Source: Rhynchopus sp. YZ270_cl-10
Taxonomy: Eukaryota > Euglenozoa > Diplonemea > Diplonemida > Diplonemidae
DNA length: 64,000 nt
Direction of reading: 5' to 3'
Assembly: GCA_964035575.1 (NCBI GenBank)
Contig: OZ037874.1
Span: 1,054,001 to 1,118,000, forward strand
Part shown: positions 33,337 to 44,761 of the stretch, piece after piece
Numbering within the stretch: position 1 is the stretch's first letter
How the letters are laid out: every line of letters begins with the position of its first letter
Made by a program: the position numbers and the translations under genes
The notes under the pieces: model-generated
The model's input: only the letters and a program-made list of their open reading frames with translations
Database searches by the model: none
What the model was told of the DNA's origin: nothing

Positions 33337-33445
33337 GAGAGCTTCCTGTGAGGACACATACTCGTTAGTTATTGCACAATAAATAAGTCACGCTAAAAGT
33401 GCCAAATCCTTTCGTATACTTTATTTCCCGTGAAATAAAATTACG

Positions 33446-33611
33446 TATTCACCTCCTTTTAGCGGATTATTTTGCGATACTTCACTTATTTTTTTCCCAG
33501 GCTCGTGCACTCAATTTGCCTCGCTTCGCTCGGCAAATTAAGTAGCCCTCGCCTGGGAAAAAAATGCGTGAAGTTATCGCAAAATAAAACCCCGCTAAAA
33601 GGAGGTGAATA
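33446..33611. repeat. 166-bp foldback
   Basis: Inverted arms start TATTCACCTCCTTTTAGCGG and end with the complement. Each arm is about 55 bp, with a second inner palindrome (tttttttcccagg / cctgggaaaaaaa). TA-like ends are possible. It is a small foldback element or a structured spacer. Confidence 0.65.
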
Positions 33612-33964
33612 AATAGTTATTTTTTCGGTTCTCGGGAGTCCAGGGCACTAGCTAGACTTTTTCAGGCTTTTTTCTAAATCGGGTCCAAAATTTCCCAAAA
33701 ACCGAAAATCAATAGTAAAAAAAGTGCGCAACATACCTGTGCATTTTCCCCCAAAAAAAGTGCGTTCCCCCCCCCTGAAAGTGCGTTTTGTCGCATTTCC
33801 GAGCCGATCCCGGCATGTGGTGGGGTCATTTTGGAAAAATGGACATTTTTTTGAGTAGTTGAATTTAGGGTGACGGTCTCGAAAACACTTCGCCGGTTCG
33901 TGTGCACGTGAAGCATGCTACGGGTTTAACGCCATCGCGTGTACGCAACACCTGCGCCGCTGTG

Positions 33965-34305
33965 ACACTTCGCTGGTTCGTGTGGTTATGATAACGAAAC
34001 GGTCTACACATGCGTTGCACACAACGGTCTTCGTATACGATACACACAACGCTCTGTATAAGCGATACACGCGTTAACGGCAACGTGTGGTTACCAAGCG
34101 CTGCCCACCTTCGGTGGGCAGCGACAACGGCGTACTAGCGCCGCGGAAACACTCTTGCAGGCTCGTGTGGTTGATAACGGAACGGTCTACACATGCGTTA
34201 CACACAACGGTCTTCGTATACGATACACAACGCTATGTATATGCGATACACGCGTTAACCGTAACGTGTGGTTACCAAACGCAGCCCACCATCGGTGGGC
34301 TGCTG
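33965..34305. repeat. tandem pair with compensated hairpins
   Basis: A unit of about 180 bp occurs twice (33965-34122 and 34160-34303; shared acggtctacacatgcgtt and acacaacggtcttcgtatac). Each copy ends in a 10-bp hairpin with a 3-nt loop: gctgcccacc/ggtgggcagc at 34100-34122 and gcagcccacc/ggtgggctgc at 34281-34303. The one base pair that differs has changed on both sides. Confidence 0.8.
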
Positions 34306-34997
34306 CAACTCGTACCGTGTGTGGCCCATGCATGGTTCTCACAGCTCGCTGGCACGTTTCCCAAGCCGGAAACCCGGTTACCTGCCTGAAGAACCGAGTT
34401 TTTGGCCAAAACGCCTGTTTTGCCTGTAGAACCCTTAAGATACACGTGTTTTGCTAAGGCAAAAAGGGGTACTCGCGACACCCTGGAATCAGGGTCTGCC
34501 AGGGGTCCCAGCTTGCAGGCGGAGGAAAAATAGAACTGTGTTATTTTTTTCTTCAAAAATGTTGTTTTTGGACAGTTTGAGGACATGACGACCACCATTT
34601 TTTTTTTTCTCGGTCACTTTATCCCTAAGAAACCCACCTACCTTCTACCGAGTAAAAAAAGTGCGCTGGGTGGGACCTTATAGCCGGGAAATAAAGTGCG
34701 CACATTTTATTTTTTCAAAACCTGGTGTGGCTGAAACCAGCAAATTTCACTGCTAAAGAACTGCTAACAAACTGCTAAATAATACCCTTTTTTTAGGGGT
34801 GGTGTATAAAAAGATTTTTTTACCTTGGGTTTTCCACTCCCCCTGTTGGCGCGCCTCCACTCTTGCATACCCATGTGTGACCCCACCGTTGAACGCAATC
34901 GACTCGCTGAGTCAAAAGAACGCACAGAACGGGGCTGAAAAAAATCACGAAAAACGCGTACCGTGCGCCTGCGGCGCCCACAAAGCGAGTTTTCCCC

Positions 34998-35182
34998 CTG
35001 AGTATACTGTGTATACTGTGTATACTGTGTATACTGTGTATACTGTGTATACTGTGTATACTGTGTATACTGTGTATACTGTGTATACTGTGTATACTGT
35101 GTATACTGTGTATACTGTGTATACTGTGTATACTGTGTATACTGTGTATACTGTGTATACTGTGTATACTGTGTATACTGTG
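34998..35182. repeat. GTATACTGT nonamer array
   Basis: About 20 head-to-tail copies of a 9-bp unit without visible variants. The long frames that cross it are products of the repeat, not genes. It lies just left of a nested hAT element. Confidence 0.95.
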
Positions 35183-35356
35183 ATGACTGTATAATGCGAA
35201 AATTGGCCAAAAACGAGAACTCGTCCATTTCGGCAAATTGACCCCACCACTGGCCGGACGGATTCCGGAAATGCAAATGCCGGCGTTAAAAAGCTCACCA
35301 ACGAAAAAAAAAAAATTTTTCCAACACCCGTGGGGAAAAAATTTTTTATACACCAC

Positions 35357-38231
35357 CAGGGCTCTCAAGATCCTCCACGAAAAAAGCAGAATTTTCGAAA
35401 TGAGGAGGATTCGTTTTTGCAAAAAAAACCCCCCCAAAAAAAATTTTTCCCCCGCAACAAGCGGTCGTCGCGCGCTTCGCGCGCGCCTCCCTGACAGCCA
35501 CAGAGCGGAGAGGCGGGTCAATTTTGCGAGATAACAAAAAACGGAAATCTAATCCTTTCTCTTGCACCGTACGCTCCACGAACCGTACAAAACCAATACG
35601 TCTTCCAGAAGCAGGGGCTGATGCAACGGCGGGTAATTTTTTTTAAGAGAAAAGTTCGATTTCGGCCTCGAAAATTACCGTGACACCGATTTGTCACGGA
35701 ATTTTGTCACGGAATTTTTTTGAAAGATTCGATTTCGTGACAAAAAAAAATCGATTTCGTGACAAACCAATTTTTTCATTGACACACAAAATTCGATTTC
35801 GTGACAAACCGATTTTTTCATTGACAAAAAAAAATTCGATTTCGTGACAAATCCAAAAATTCAGTGACAAAAAAATGTCAATGAAAAAATGGATTTTGTC
35901 AAGGAAACCGAACTTTTTGTCACGGAAAAAGTCGTGACAGAAATGGATTTTGTCAAGGAAACCAAACTTTTTGTCACGGAAAAAGTCGTGACAGGGCACT
36001 GGGTACTGGGTACACTGGATACAAGGATAAAAGTCGTGAAAGAGCAACCACAGCTCCACATGACAAACACAAAAGTGTCCAGTCACGTGGGGCATTCATG
36101 CACTGAGGAGATAATGATCCAACAATTTACAAGAAAGATTACTTAACCTACTGCTGGAAATTGCCAGGTCGTAGTAACACACAAAGTGTGCCTCCGTTCG
36201 GGAAGACCGGATATTCTAGAGACCAAAAAGGCCTCAAGAATATCTTCCGGTAGTCAAGGTATAACCGAATGAACGGCCCAAGACCCCCGTGGAGAAGTTA
36301 AATGTGTAATGCTATCAGGTAGAAACTGCGAACACTGTCTTACCCTCCTCAATGCATGGTGGAAGATGTCTTTGACAACAAATATCCTGTACCCAGGTAC
36401 CAGGTTCCCAGACCCACGTAGTACCACGTCGCAGTACTACGCAAAATTTACCACCAGACCCTGTCTTCGTGCACCTTAAGTACAACGCCGCAGACAGGCC
36501 AAACATGCGTTGGACTCAGAGGAATGCCTGCTGTGCAGTGTATCAAACATGAGAACCAACTCCCAGCAACAAGGGGCGCCTTTTGGCGGGCGTTGTTGAG
36601 GGTGTTTGGGGTGCAAAGTTTTCCACAATTTTGATGCGCGGGTACAGAAGTGTTATCTTGTTCTTTCATCTCTAGGAATGTAAATGTCAATCGCGTTTAA
36701 CTACCACTAGGGCTTGTTCAGTGAACCCACGAGGGGTCGAAGGGGGTTGGTTATCCCATATCTATCAAAGGTTGTGTCGACCAGGCGAATCCACTATGTT
36801 ACGCTGTATGATGATAAATCCGAAGAAATAACAGTGCATAGCAACTGCAGGAAGTTTGTTAAAAAGAGTGCCTCACGCTACACAAACCACCACCCGCGAT
36901 TGACTTAGATGTTATAACAAAGAGAATTCAGAACAAAACAACACCCTGCCCCATACACACTAAATTGTCATGCTTCAAGAGCATGCCTGGGCCAAAATTA
37001 CTATGACGAAAAGGCAACAAGACCACCCACAAGGAGTGTGAATTGTGCACTGGTTTTCTGGGGGAACAAACAATATTTTCTTGTGTCTAGTCCTCCGGAA
37101 GCAGAGGACAGACTTTCCGGAAGGTTTCCAAAGTCGAATTTCTTGCACTAGCTATGCTCCCTGGTTAATGGCTATAGCAGTGACTGACAAAGTGTTCCCA
37201 CCCCCCTTTCCACCACCATAATAACCGAACTCTGCTTATCAAACCACAATCTGAATCTGCTTCCGTCGCATGCGCTGGTGGATTCGATCTGTTTTGGTGT
37301 GTGTAATGGAATGTATGGGTGAGGGTTGGGGTATTAGGTATAGAAACGTGCGCACCCATTAATTTTTTACCGAATGAAAATGAAATCTGCAATGAGTGTC
37401 TGCTGCATATCATTTAGTGGGGCTGGCCTCTGGCCAGAGGCGTGCAAGCCTGACCGTGTTCGCGATATACTAAGTCTTGCATAATCATAAAGTTATCATA
37501 CCTTGTGTCTTCAGTCTCTGCCCTTCGGTTTCTAGACAGCTCAAGAATGGCCTCTTTTGTGTTTGTCAAGTGGCTGTCTGGTCACTTTTCAGTGACTGGC
37601 GGGTTGGCTGTCACGACTTTTTCCTTGACAAATTCCATTTTTTTCAATGACATTTTTTTGTCAATGAAAAAATGGATTTGTCACGAAATCGAATTTTTTT
37701 TTGTCAATGAAAAAAGTCATTTGTCACTAAATTGAATTTTCCGAAATCGAACTTTTCTCTTTTTTTAAATGGCAAAAATTTTGCAGCTTTGGTCACGTTG
37801 CATTTTTTGGCTGCAAAATACAAGGGTATCCAAAGACATTGCCAACTATTTTTTTGCGGAGCAAAAAAATAATATAAATGGCGCCGCAGGCGAAAAAAAA
37901 TTGGGGTACGGTGTAAAAATGCTTCCTTTTACACTACAGAATCACTCAACGAACCCTTTTTTTGAGTAGCAAAAAATGAAAATGGCGCCGCAAGCAAATT
38001 TTTTTAAGGTGCAGCCCTGGACGGTGCATACAGGCTCGGGAAAATATTGGCTCCCTCGGGGGAGACAAAGTGACCCCCCACTATAAAACCCCTAGGAGGA
38101 TAATCCTCCACCCGAGCCCGCCAAAAAAAAAAAAAAAGTGGAGGAAATCCTCCACCAAAAAAGCCTGAAAAAAAAAAAAAAAGCCCCTGGAGGAAATATC
38201 CTCCCCTACGTGGAGGATCTTGAGAGCACTG
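35357..38231. mobile_element. hAT MITE split by Mutator-like element
   Basis: An inverted-orientation copy of the MITE at 11175-11932. Ends CAGGGCTCTCAAGATCC, perfect 8-bp direct repeat tacaccac at 35349-35356 and 38232-38239. Removing the inner element and one 9-bp duplication leaves 753 bp, against 758 bp for the intact copy. The two-hairpin module lies at about 37866-38022. Confidence 0.9.
35647..37759 (-). mobile_element. Mutator-like non-autonomous element, copy E2
   Basis: A 2113-bp relative of E1 (482-2650) in the opposite orientation, with the same GAGAAAAGTTCGATTTCGG ends. A 9-bp direct repeat, tttttttaa, lies at 35638-35646 and 37760-37768. The interrupted MITE has an uninterrupted copy at about 11640-11660, so this is a documented insertion. 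The right terminal array is shorter than that of E1. Confidence 0.9.
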
Positions 38232-38349
38232 TACACCACCCCCCCAAAAATGCATGCTAACAAAGTGCTAACAAACTGCTAAATAATACCCTTTTTTTTG
38301 GGTTCAGCCACACCAAAACCCCAATATCAATACCTGATTTAGAAAAAAG

Positions 38350-39237
38350 CAGGGTTGTTCCTTGTTCTCGGAAAAAACAGCAAAATTCTGGATTTATGTT
38401 CCCGTTTTTTTCCTTTTTTGGGTGGGGTTTTTTTGCCCTTTTTCAGGCTTTCCGAGCTGTACCCTCACTGTAGTGGGGTCATTTCGAGAAAATGGACAAG
38501 TTCTTGATTGATACAAATTTTGGTTACGACCACTAGTGAGTTGCTCACAATGCTAAATGAGTGTCAGAACTGTGATTCTGGGCCCACTTTAACCGCCCCT
38601 CGAAATTCAAAAAGGGGTCCCAAACCCGGGCGCGCTGCACGCGCGCGGAACTTTTTGCAGCTTTGGCCTAGTTGCATTTTTGGCTGCAAAATGCAAGGGG
38701 ATCCCCGAAGACGTTGGGAATATTATTTGGATGGGGCAGTGATTTTGTACCTGCATACACGCTCCCTAGTGGTAACCGTGTGCATGCCAATGAAGTGCTC
38801 TCTGGGGTTCGATAACCCGTGGAACCAGTGCTTCCGCCGATGAACGGTGAGGCGTTTACACTTCTCTGTTTGCGGAGCAGAAAATAATATAAATGGCGCC
38901 GCAGGCAAAAAATTTTGGGTACGGTGTAAAAATCTAGCCTCTGACGAACACTTTTTTGCAGAGCAAAAAATGAAAAATGGCGCCGCAGGCAAAAATAAAT
39001 TGGGGGTACAGCCCTGGACGGTGCAGGATTTTGTTGTCAATTTTTTTTTTCTTGCCCCCTGAAAACTCTTGCTTTTGAGAGTTTCGACCATTTCACCACA
39101 CTGGTGGTGTGTCACCTACAGTGACACCCACCAGAAACCACAACAAAGCCCCCTAAGGAAAAAAGGAAAAAAAAAAAAGGAAAAAAAAACTAAAATCCAG
39201 AATTTCATGTTCTCGGTCCCACTTAGGAACTTCCCTG
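38350..39237. mobile_element. hAT-type MITE
   Basis: Ends CAGGGTTGTTCCTTG and the complement of CAGGGAAGTTCCTAAG. A perfect 8-bp direct repeat, gaaaaaag, lies at 38342-38349 and 39238-39245. The reverse-complement arm of the host element (33656-33690, aggcttttttctaaatcggg) shows the site uninterrupted. The two-hairpin module is at 38878-39027. The interior is shared with 22621-23234. Confidence 0.85.
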
Positions 39238-39697
39238 GAAAAAAGCCTGGACTTTTTTTTTTTCCGTTTTTTTTTTTTTTTTCCGCCAAACCGCAAAACC
39301 GGGTTTTTGCGGTTTTGAAACCGCAAAAAAGCACCTAGCTAGTGCCCTGCTCGGGAGTCTGTGCGTGCTGTGATGGCGTCACTTTGCGCTCAGAAATGAG
39401 TATTTTTGACCTAAAATGCATGTGTCAGTTTAGACTGGCTGTACGCCGTTTTCCACGGTGTACAGCCACAACTACCCATGTACAGAAGAATTTTTAACTT
39501 CTACTCATTTCCAGAAATCGTGCGACCCCGCAATTAAAAGATATCGACTCGGAAATCCATCCCCGCAGGGTTTTAATTTTTTTTAAAAAATTCGGTGGGT
39601 CGCATTCATGCAATTCATTTTCGACTTTTTGGGATTCACCAATCTGGAGTTCAAAAATTTTTTTATTTTATTTTTACGCACACTACTTTGTGAGCGG

Positions 39698-39833
39698 AAA
39701 GTGTCACGTCGTTCACTCACCCAACCGTGCTCCGCAACACCACCAACCAACAGGTAATTTTTAGTGTGTGTGGAAGCGTCAACGCATCAAACAACTACAA
39801 GAAGGGGGGTGAGGGAACGACAAGTGACACTTT
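39698..39833. repeat. MITE-like repeat, copy 3 of 3
   Basis: A 136-bp member of the AAAGTGTCAC...GTGACACTTT family also seen at 6106-6237 and 8813-8867. This is the most complete copy. It lies between the nested hAT block and the right end of the 8.1-kb insertion. Confidence 0.6.
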
Positions 39834-39969
39834 TTAGTTTTATTTCTTTGCATTCCGCTGCTCAAAATCTTTCAATTGCGGGGTCGGACAATTTTTTTTT
39901 GACGATCAGTTTTTTGTTCAACGAACCTTGGGAGGAAAGTCCCGGTGGTTCAGTTATTGACTGATATAT

Positions 39970-41077
39970 ATATTTTTTTTGAACACAATTTCCAGAGAAC
40001 CAGAGAACAACGATCCTGTCTGTCACGTTGTGCAGGCAGGACTATGATACCTCTTAATAAAGAGCTCTTGTGTGTGCTGTGTGCCACAGGGGCTAAAAAG
40101 GGTCTGTGCACCTGCGCACCATTTTTTGTGAGGAGGAGTGGAGTCTCACAAGCTTTTCTTTTTTCTTATGTTTTAGCTCCCCCTTGAGGGAGTTAAAATG
40201 AAAATCTACCACAAAAAAAAAAGAAAAAAAGAAAGGGTGCATGTGTTGACCCTCTCAAATACTTTCAATTCTATGAACTGAAAGTATATGAATCTAATCT
40301 TTTTTTTTTTTGTCTTTTTTGAGGTTCTTTTTAATGCCTTGAGTGTGTTTTGCTACTGTGCTGTAGAAGGACGTTCACTGCTTAGAAGGAGCTGCAAGCT
40401 CACAACGTGCCCTGCATTTTGTCTGTTAAGACAATGTGGGTAAAATAACGCGTAGTGAATAAGATAAAACAACAAGCTTGCGCTTCTTTTATCGAACAGA
40501 TTTTATTCTCCACCCCGTACCCAAAACGTAAACGTAAACACCACTTTCAATTTGAAAAAAATATTTTCCTCTCCTTTTTTTTCTTCCACACTCGCTGGTT
40601 TTTGTGTTCGCTAATTTTTATCAAAAAGCTTGAGTTTAAAAAGACCTAGTTACGAATGAGAAACGTTTCTCCGTGTATTGCACGGGAAACAATGTGATTC
40701 GATATTACAAACAGGTGCAGGGTGGTTCCATTCATATCATAGAACCTGGCACCTTGTGTCTCCCAAAAACCAAAAGCGTTGTGTGTGAAGTTATGAAGGA
40801 AGGAAAAATAAAATGTGAGGCAAAAACTCAGTGTTTTGAATTCTTGCAGTTCATTTGCACCCCCACCTCAATCTGCCGGGGATTTCTTTCTCCCCCCCCC
40901 CCCCGCAAAATCAAGGTAATTCTTGTTCTTGCACAACAAAAGAAAAGCTACTCATGTCCACTCTCCCCTTTTCTCTATCTTGCCGTTCAACTCCTTTATC
41001 ACTGACCCTTCACACCAAGGCACCCCACAGATTTCTTGTATATTCCTATTTGTGAGCAGTGCCTGAGCACAATCTCA
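39970..41077 (+). other. upstream region of GT copy 6
   Basis: Resumes unit 6 after the insertion, matching 24678 onward. An extra block at about 40128-40290 (gtgaggaggagtggagtctc...) is also present at 63075-63239 and in part at 27475. A C-run at 40890-40905 and the shared leader (from about 40966) precede the start. Confidence 0.5.
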
Positions 41078-42723
41078 ATGACGAAGTTGAACAGGATCGT
41101 GGTGCCGGTGGTATTGACTGCGTTGTCGGTGATCGTGTTTCACTTAACACTCAGAAACGGGCCTGCCCAGCCTGCCGCCTATTTGGAAGCGGTCTGGAAC
41201 CCAACAGAGACCGTCCGTAAAAATACAGACAAAGAACCACTCTGCAGACAGTATGGATATTGCGGGATGGAGGACATGCAGCTTGCGTACGAAGGACACT
41301 ACTTTAGTGCTATGCTTGGAGTGACGGAGATCAAGCAAACGTGCCTGCGCATGTGTCGTACGAAAGTCTGAACGAGAAGTACTTCGCCCCTCTGCTTGCT
41401 GCGTACGAAACTCTCGAGGACCTGCTTCAAGAGTGTTTGGGTGAGATGGAGGATGTCAACCAGATGGAGCGTGTGTTCAAAGTGCTGCACTACCCACTTC
41501 CTCCCATGAAGATTCCCGAACATCTGGGTGAGTACACTCGCTACCTGTCCGGACCGAAAGCCCCTGGGAGAGCAAAGAAGTTTGTGCACACAACAGCGCC
41601 GACGACGTGCATCGGGGGGTACCACAACTTCGTCTCCTCTTGGCGTGACATCGACCCTGACCAGCAGGTTGTGTACTGGACAGACGACGCGCTGAACCGC
41701 TTCGTGGATCGTTTGTTCAAGCACTCAAAACTTCATATGTTCATGCGCCGTGTGCGTCATGTGAACGGGAATCACCAAGGTGTGATGATTGCTGACCTCT
41801 TCCGTTCCATTCTGATGCTTGTGTTTGGTGGGATCTACGCAGACACGGACATGGAGACGACACGTCCTTGGGAACACATCTTTGACAAGTACGACGTGCT
41901 TGCGGCACACGAGCCTAAGGATAGTGACTCACCGCAGTGGAAGCACGAGAACTGGCGTCCGGGGATGCGCACGATTTACGGAGGAAGCTTCATCATGATG
42001 GCAGACAAGCCAGGTCTGTCGTACTGGGTGAACTATGTGAACCGTGTGCTTGACGAGCTGAACCGCAAGTCGAACCAAGATCTTGCGAGCTGCCATCCTG
42101 TGCTTTGCACAGGTCCGAAGATGACTGCAGACCGTCACTACGAGTTCATGGCGTCGTACCCGGCCAATGTGACCAAACGTGTTGCGATTCTTGACTTATT
42201 CACAGAGTTCCGCGACTACACAGGGATGGGGCACGCCGGGCACTGCAGCTGGTGTGGTATGACAAAAGAGCACACATTTGACATCCGTGCTGCCATTCCC
42301 TCCCCTGCACTTCTGTTCCCACCTGGCACGCTTTCTGAGCGGGGGTGTCCGTACGAGATTGGGATGAAGGCAATCTACAATAGAGAAGCAGCAGAGCGGG
42401 ACAAGCCTGCGGTGGTGGAGATGGACGAAGAGCTGAAGAAGAGGGACTCCCAGTACCCCAGGTTCAAGTTGTCTGGCAGGATCCCCAAAACGGAAGCGCC
42501 AGCACCTGTCCCTGTGGAGGCCCCTGTGGAGGAACCGCAGCCTGAGGCACAGCCCGAACAGAAGCCTGAGGAGAAGGAAGCCACACCACCATCGGAACCT
42601 GCACACGAGATGAAACCTGAGCCACCTCTTCCCTCGACACCTGTGAACGAAGCCTCACCACCTGCACCCGTGGACACTGATCATGAGAAGGCAGTTGCTA
42701 CTGAGAAGCCTTGCTCCGGATAA
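41078..42723 (+). pseudogene. GT32-like glycosyltransferase copy 6, frameshifted
   Basis: The N-terminus (anchor, stem, C56) is intact. A 10-bp deletion near 41305 then removes ggcctgcagc after GHYF, shifting the frame, and translation stops at 41371 after 97 residues. The remaining frame (about 41331-42723) is open to the usual end and encodes the whole catalytic domain, including YADTD and both Cys clusters. A product would need an internal start (for example the ATG in GEMEDVNQ) and would lack the anchor. One tail residue (EKPCSG) and ERGCP for ERECP also differ. I call it a recent pseudogene; the open remainder shows the loss is young. Confidence 0.8.
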
Positions 42724-43534
42724 TAGGCAAGGCTGTTACTGTACTGCAGGAAGAGGGCGTTGTGTTGCCCACGCACACATATTACAAACATAACCATTTG
42801 TGAGTGTGCCAATTAAGGGGTTGTTTCACCGAGTTGGTGTTTTCAATCGAGTCATTTTACATACAATGCATTTTTTTATTTAAGGTAGCACAATTTAAAA
42901 TCGTTGTTTAGGTAAGCATGCTGTCTCTGCAGAAAGACGAGATATGCCCTCCGAGACTTCGTCTCGAATGGTATATCCGTCCTGACTTCAACCTACCAAC
43001 CAGAAAACTATTTTTTTTTTTTTTTTTTTTTTTTGCACACACGAAGTGTGATTGGAAACTAAACATATTTAAAACCAACGATAGATCTGCGCTGCGGTCA
43101 ACGAAAAAAGACATAGTAGTAGAGTAGTAAAGACAGATCAGTTGGTATAATGTTATGTTTAGTTTTTGCATTGTGTCACACTATTTTTCCCTTTGATTTC
43201 CAAAAATCTGTTCGCACGCATGACACTAAACAATATTTTTAATTGTGCTACCCTTATCATTTGTTCTGTCCTCTATGCGCATTTATTTGTTTTAGTCCAA
43301 CTAAGCAACTACTTGCCAAATGTTACTTTTTTATTTTTTGCATATTAGACTTAGCCCTGGCCAAATGTTCCTTTTTTTTTTCTTTCTTTTTTGCATCTTA
43401 CTTCTTGCTTCCTCAAACCCTCGCGTTGCTCCAGCGCGGTAACGACAGTGATAAAGATGTGTGCACGAGAGGCATATTCATCTTGCAAGTTTTTTTTTTT
43501 TTTTTTCATTTATTTATTAAATGCATACTATTAC
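42724..43534 (+). repeat. 3' flank of unit 6, first part
   Basis: Matches the 3' flanks of copies 3 and 5, including gataaagatgtgtgcacgag at about 43451, and ends at gcatactattac, where three elements have been inserted in a row. The flank resumes at 50770. Confidence 0.7.
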
Positions 43535-44634
43535 CATACAATGCAACGAGGCCGGGTACGCCTGAAAATACTCGTATCTGGAAAATATATCTGAGGCGTG
43601 CCTGAGGCGTCACTGAGGCGTGCCTGAGGCGTACTCGGGATTAGTTACGTTTAAGTACGCCTCAGGCACGCCTGAGTATATATCAACGCATACTTGCGTT
43701 TCAGGCGCCTGGTGTGTATTTTTTCCCCGCAAAAAGGGCCTCTGATGCATTTCCGGAGCGATCTGAAAAAATTCCGGGGTCGGACAATTTTTTTTAGCAA
43801 AAATGCGTGACTTTAAGTTTGTACCAAAAACCAGGGGAAAGTATACCCGGTTTCATATTTCTGCTGATATATAAAATTATTATGCACAGGTCATCACGTT
43901 TCTAAGGCATGCCATGTATTTCCTCCGCCCCCTGAAATGTGCTGAAATAAAATTTCGGTGTCCTGCTGAGAAAATTGCGGGGGCGCAAGATATTTTTAGT
44001 GGAAAAATATCATGGTTACTGCTTACAGTAAACTACCTCCTAAAAAGAGGCTTCGCAGAAGATGAGTCATACCTCGGGTATGTATAAAAAAGTCCTTTGG
44101 TCACCCCATAGTTGTACTAAAAATAGAGCTGTGGTCTGTGGATCAAGGAGGCCTGCGTAAAATTCTGGGATCTCGATGGGATCTCTCTAGTGTTAGAGGG
44201 TCCAGCCTTGTATGAGCCTCTTCCATCTTGCATCAAGTTCGGCCTCGAAGGGACCCAGTCGAAAAGCACCCCCGAAATTTGTTTTCCAATGATTCTTGAA
44301 TCAATGAAATACCCGAAGGTACCACCAAAATATATATCATCAGCACCAAAGCTTAGCGAACCCTTTTCATTTTTTCGACTCGCTCGGCCCAGAGGCGCAT
44401 TTTTCATCGTGCGACCCCGCATTTGAAAGATTTTGCTACCTCTGAATCGAAAACCACAAAATTTGGGGGTAAATACTTTTTTGTTCATGACCAAAATGCT
44501 GGTAAGAAATATAAATATACTCAGGCGTGCCTGAGGCGTACTTAAACGTAACTAATCCCGAGTACGCCTCAGGCACGCCTGAGTATTTATTTTCAGGCCT
44601 TGGCGAGGCCGACTCGGCCTCGTTGCATTGTATG
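43535..44634. mobile_element. element with CATACAATG ends, 6-bp duplication
   Basis: A 19-bp perfect inverted repeat (CATACAATGCAACGAGGCC) and a perfect 6-bp direct repeat, tattac, at 43529-43534 and 44635-44640. Subterminal arrays of ctgaggcgtgcctgaggcgt words are present at both ends. The last base of the right duplication is the first base of the next element, so this one inserted after that element. No transposase. Confidence 0.85.
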
Positions 44635-44761
44635 TATTACCACCTGATTTTTACCCCGCGGATAGGCCCGGATAGGTCCGGATAGGCGCGGATAGGTCCG
44701 GATAGGGCCGGATATGGCCGGATAGGACCGTACATGCCAAACCCCACGTATGTTTTCCAAA

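Larger units (their letters stand above)
32338..33429. mobile_element. element with GGGAAATAAAG inverted ends
   Basis: A 38-bp inverted repeat with one indel (GGGAAATAAAGTATACGAAG at the left) bounds about 1.1 kb. It contains the hAT element at 32603-33336. No target duplication was resolved. Confidence 0.65.
33641..39349. mobile_element. 5.7-kb hAT-type element, host of nested insertions
   Basis: A 15-bp perfect inverted repeat, CAGGGCACTAGCTAG, lies at both ends and the same ctcgggagtc flanks both sides (33631-33640, 39350-39359). Subtracting the two insertions (35357-38231 and 38350-39237 with their duplications) leaves about 1.9 kb. No transposase was recognised. Confidence 0.8.
31847..39969. 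mobile_element. 8.1-kb composite insertion with 36-bp inverted ends
   Basis: Inverted ends starting ATATATCAGTCAATAA and continuing through ccaccgggacttt, with two mismatches, bound an 8.1-kb segment. Unit 4 has the corresponding site uninterrupted (24671-24685, agctcgatttttttttgaac). The target duplication is not clear because the site is A/T-rich. Inside are at least six further elements, listed separately. No transposase that fits the outer ends was recognised. Confidence 0.75.

Noticed and set aside
34764-35301. Frames of 118-233 codons across the nonamer and flanks
   Set aside because: Repeat-encoded tracts of the 9-bp unit; no domain and no conserved start.
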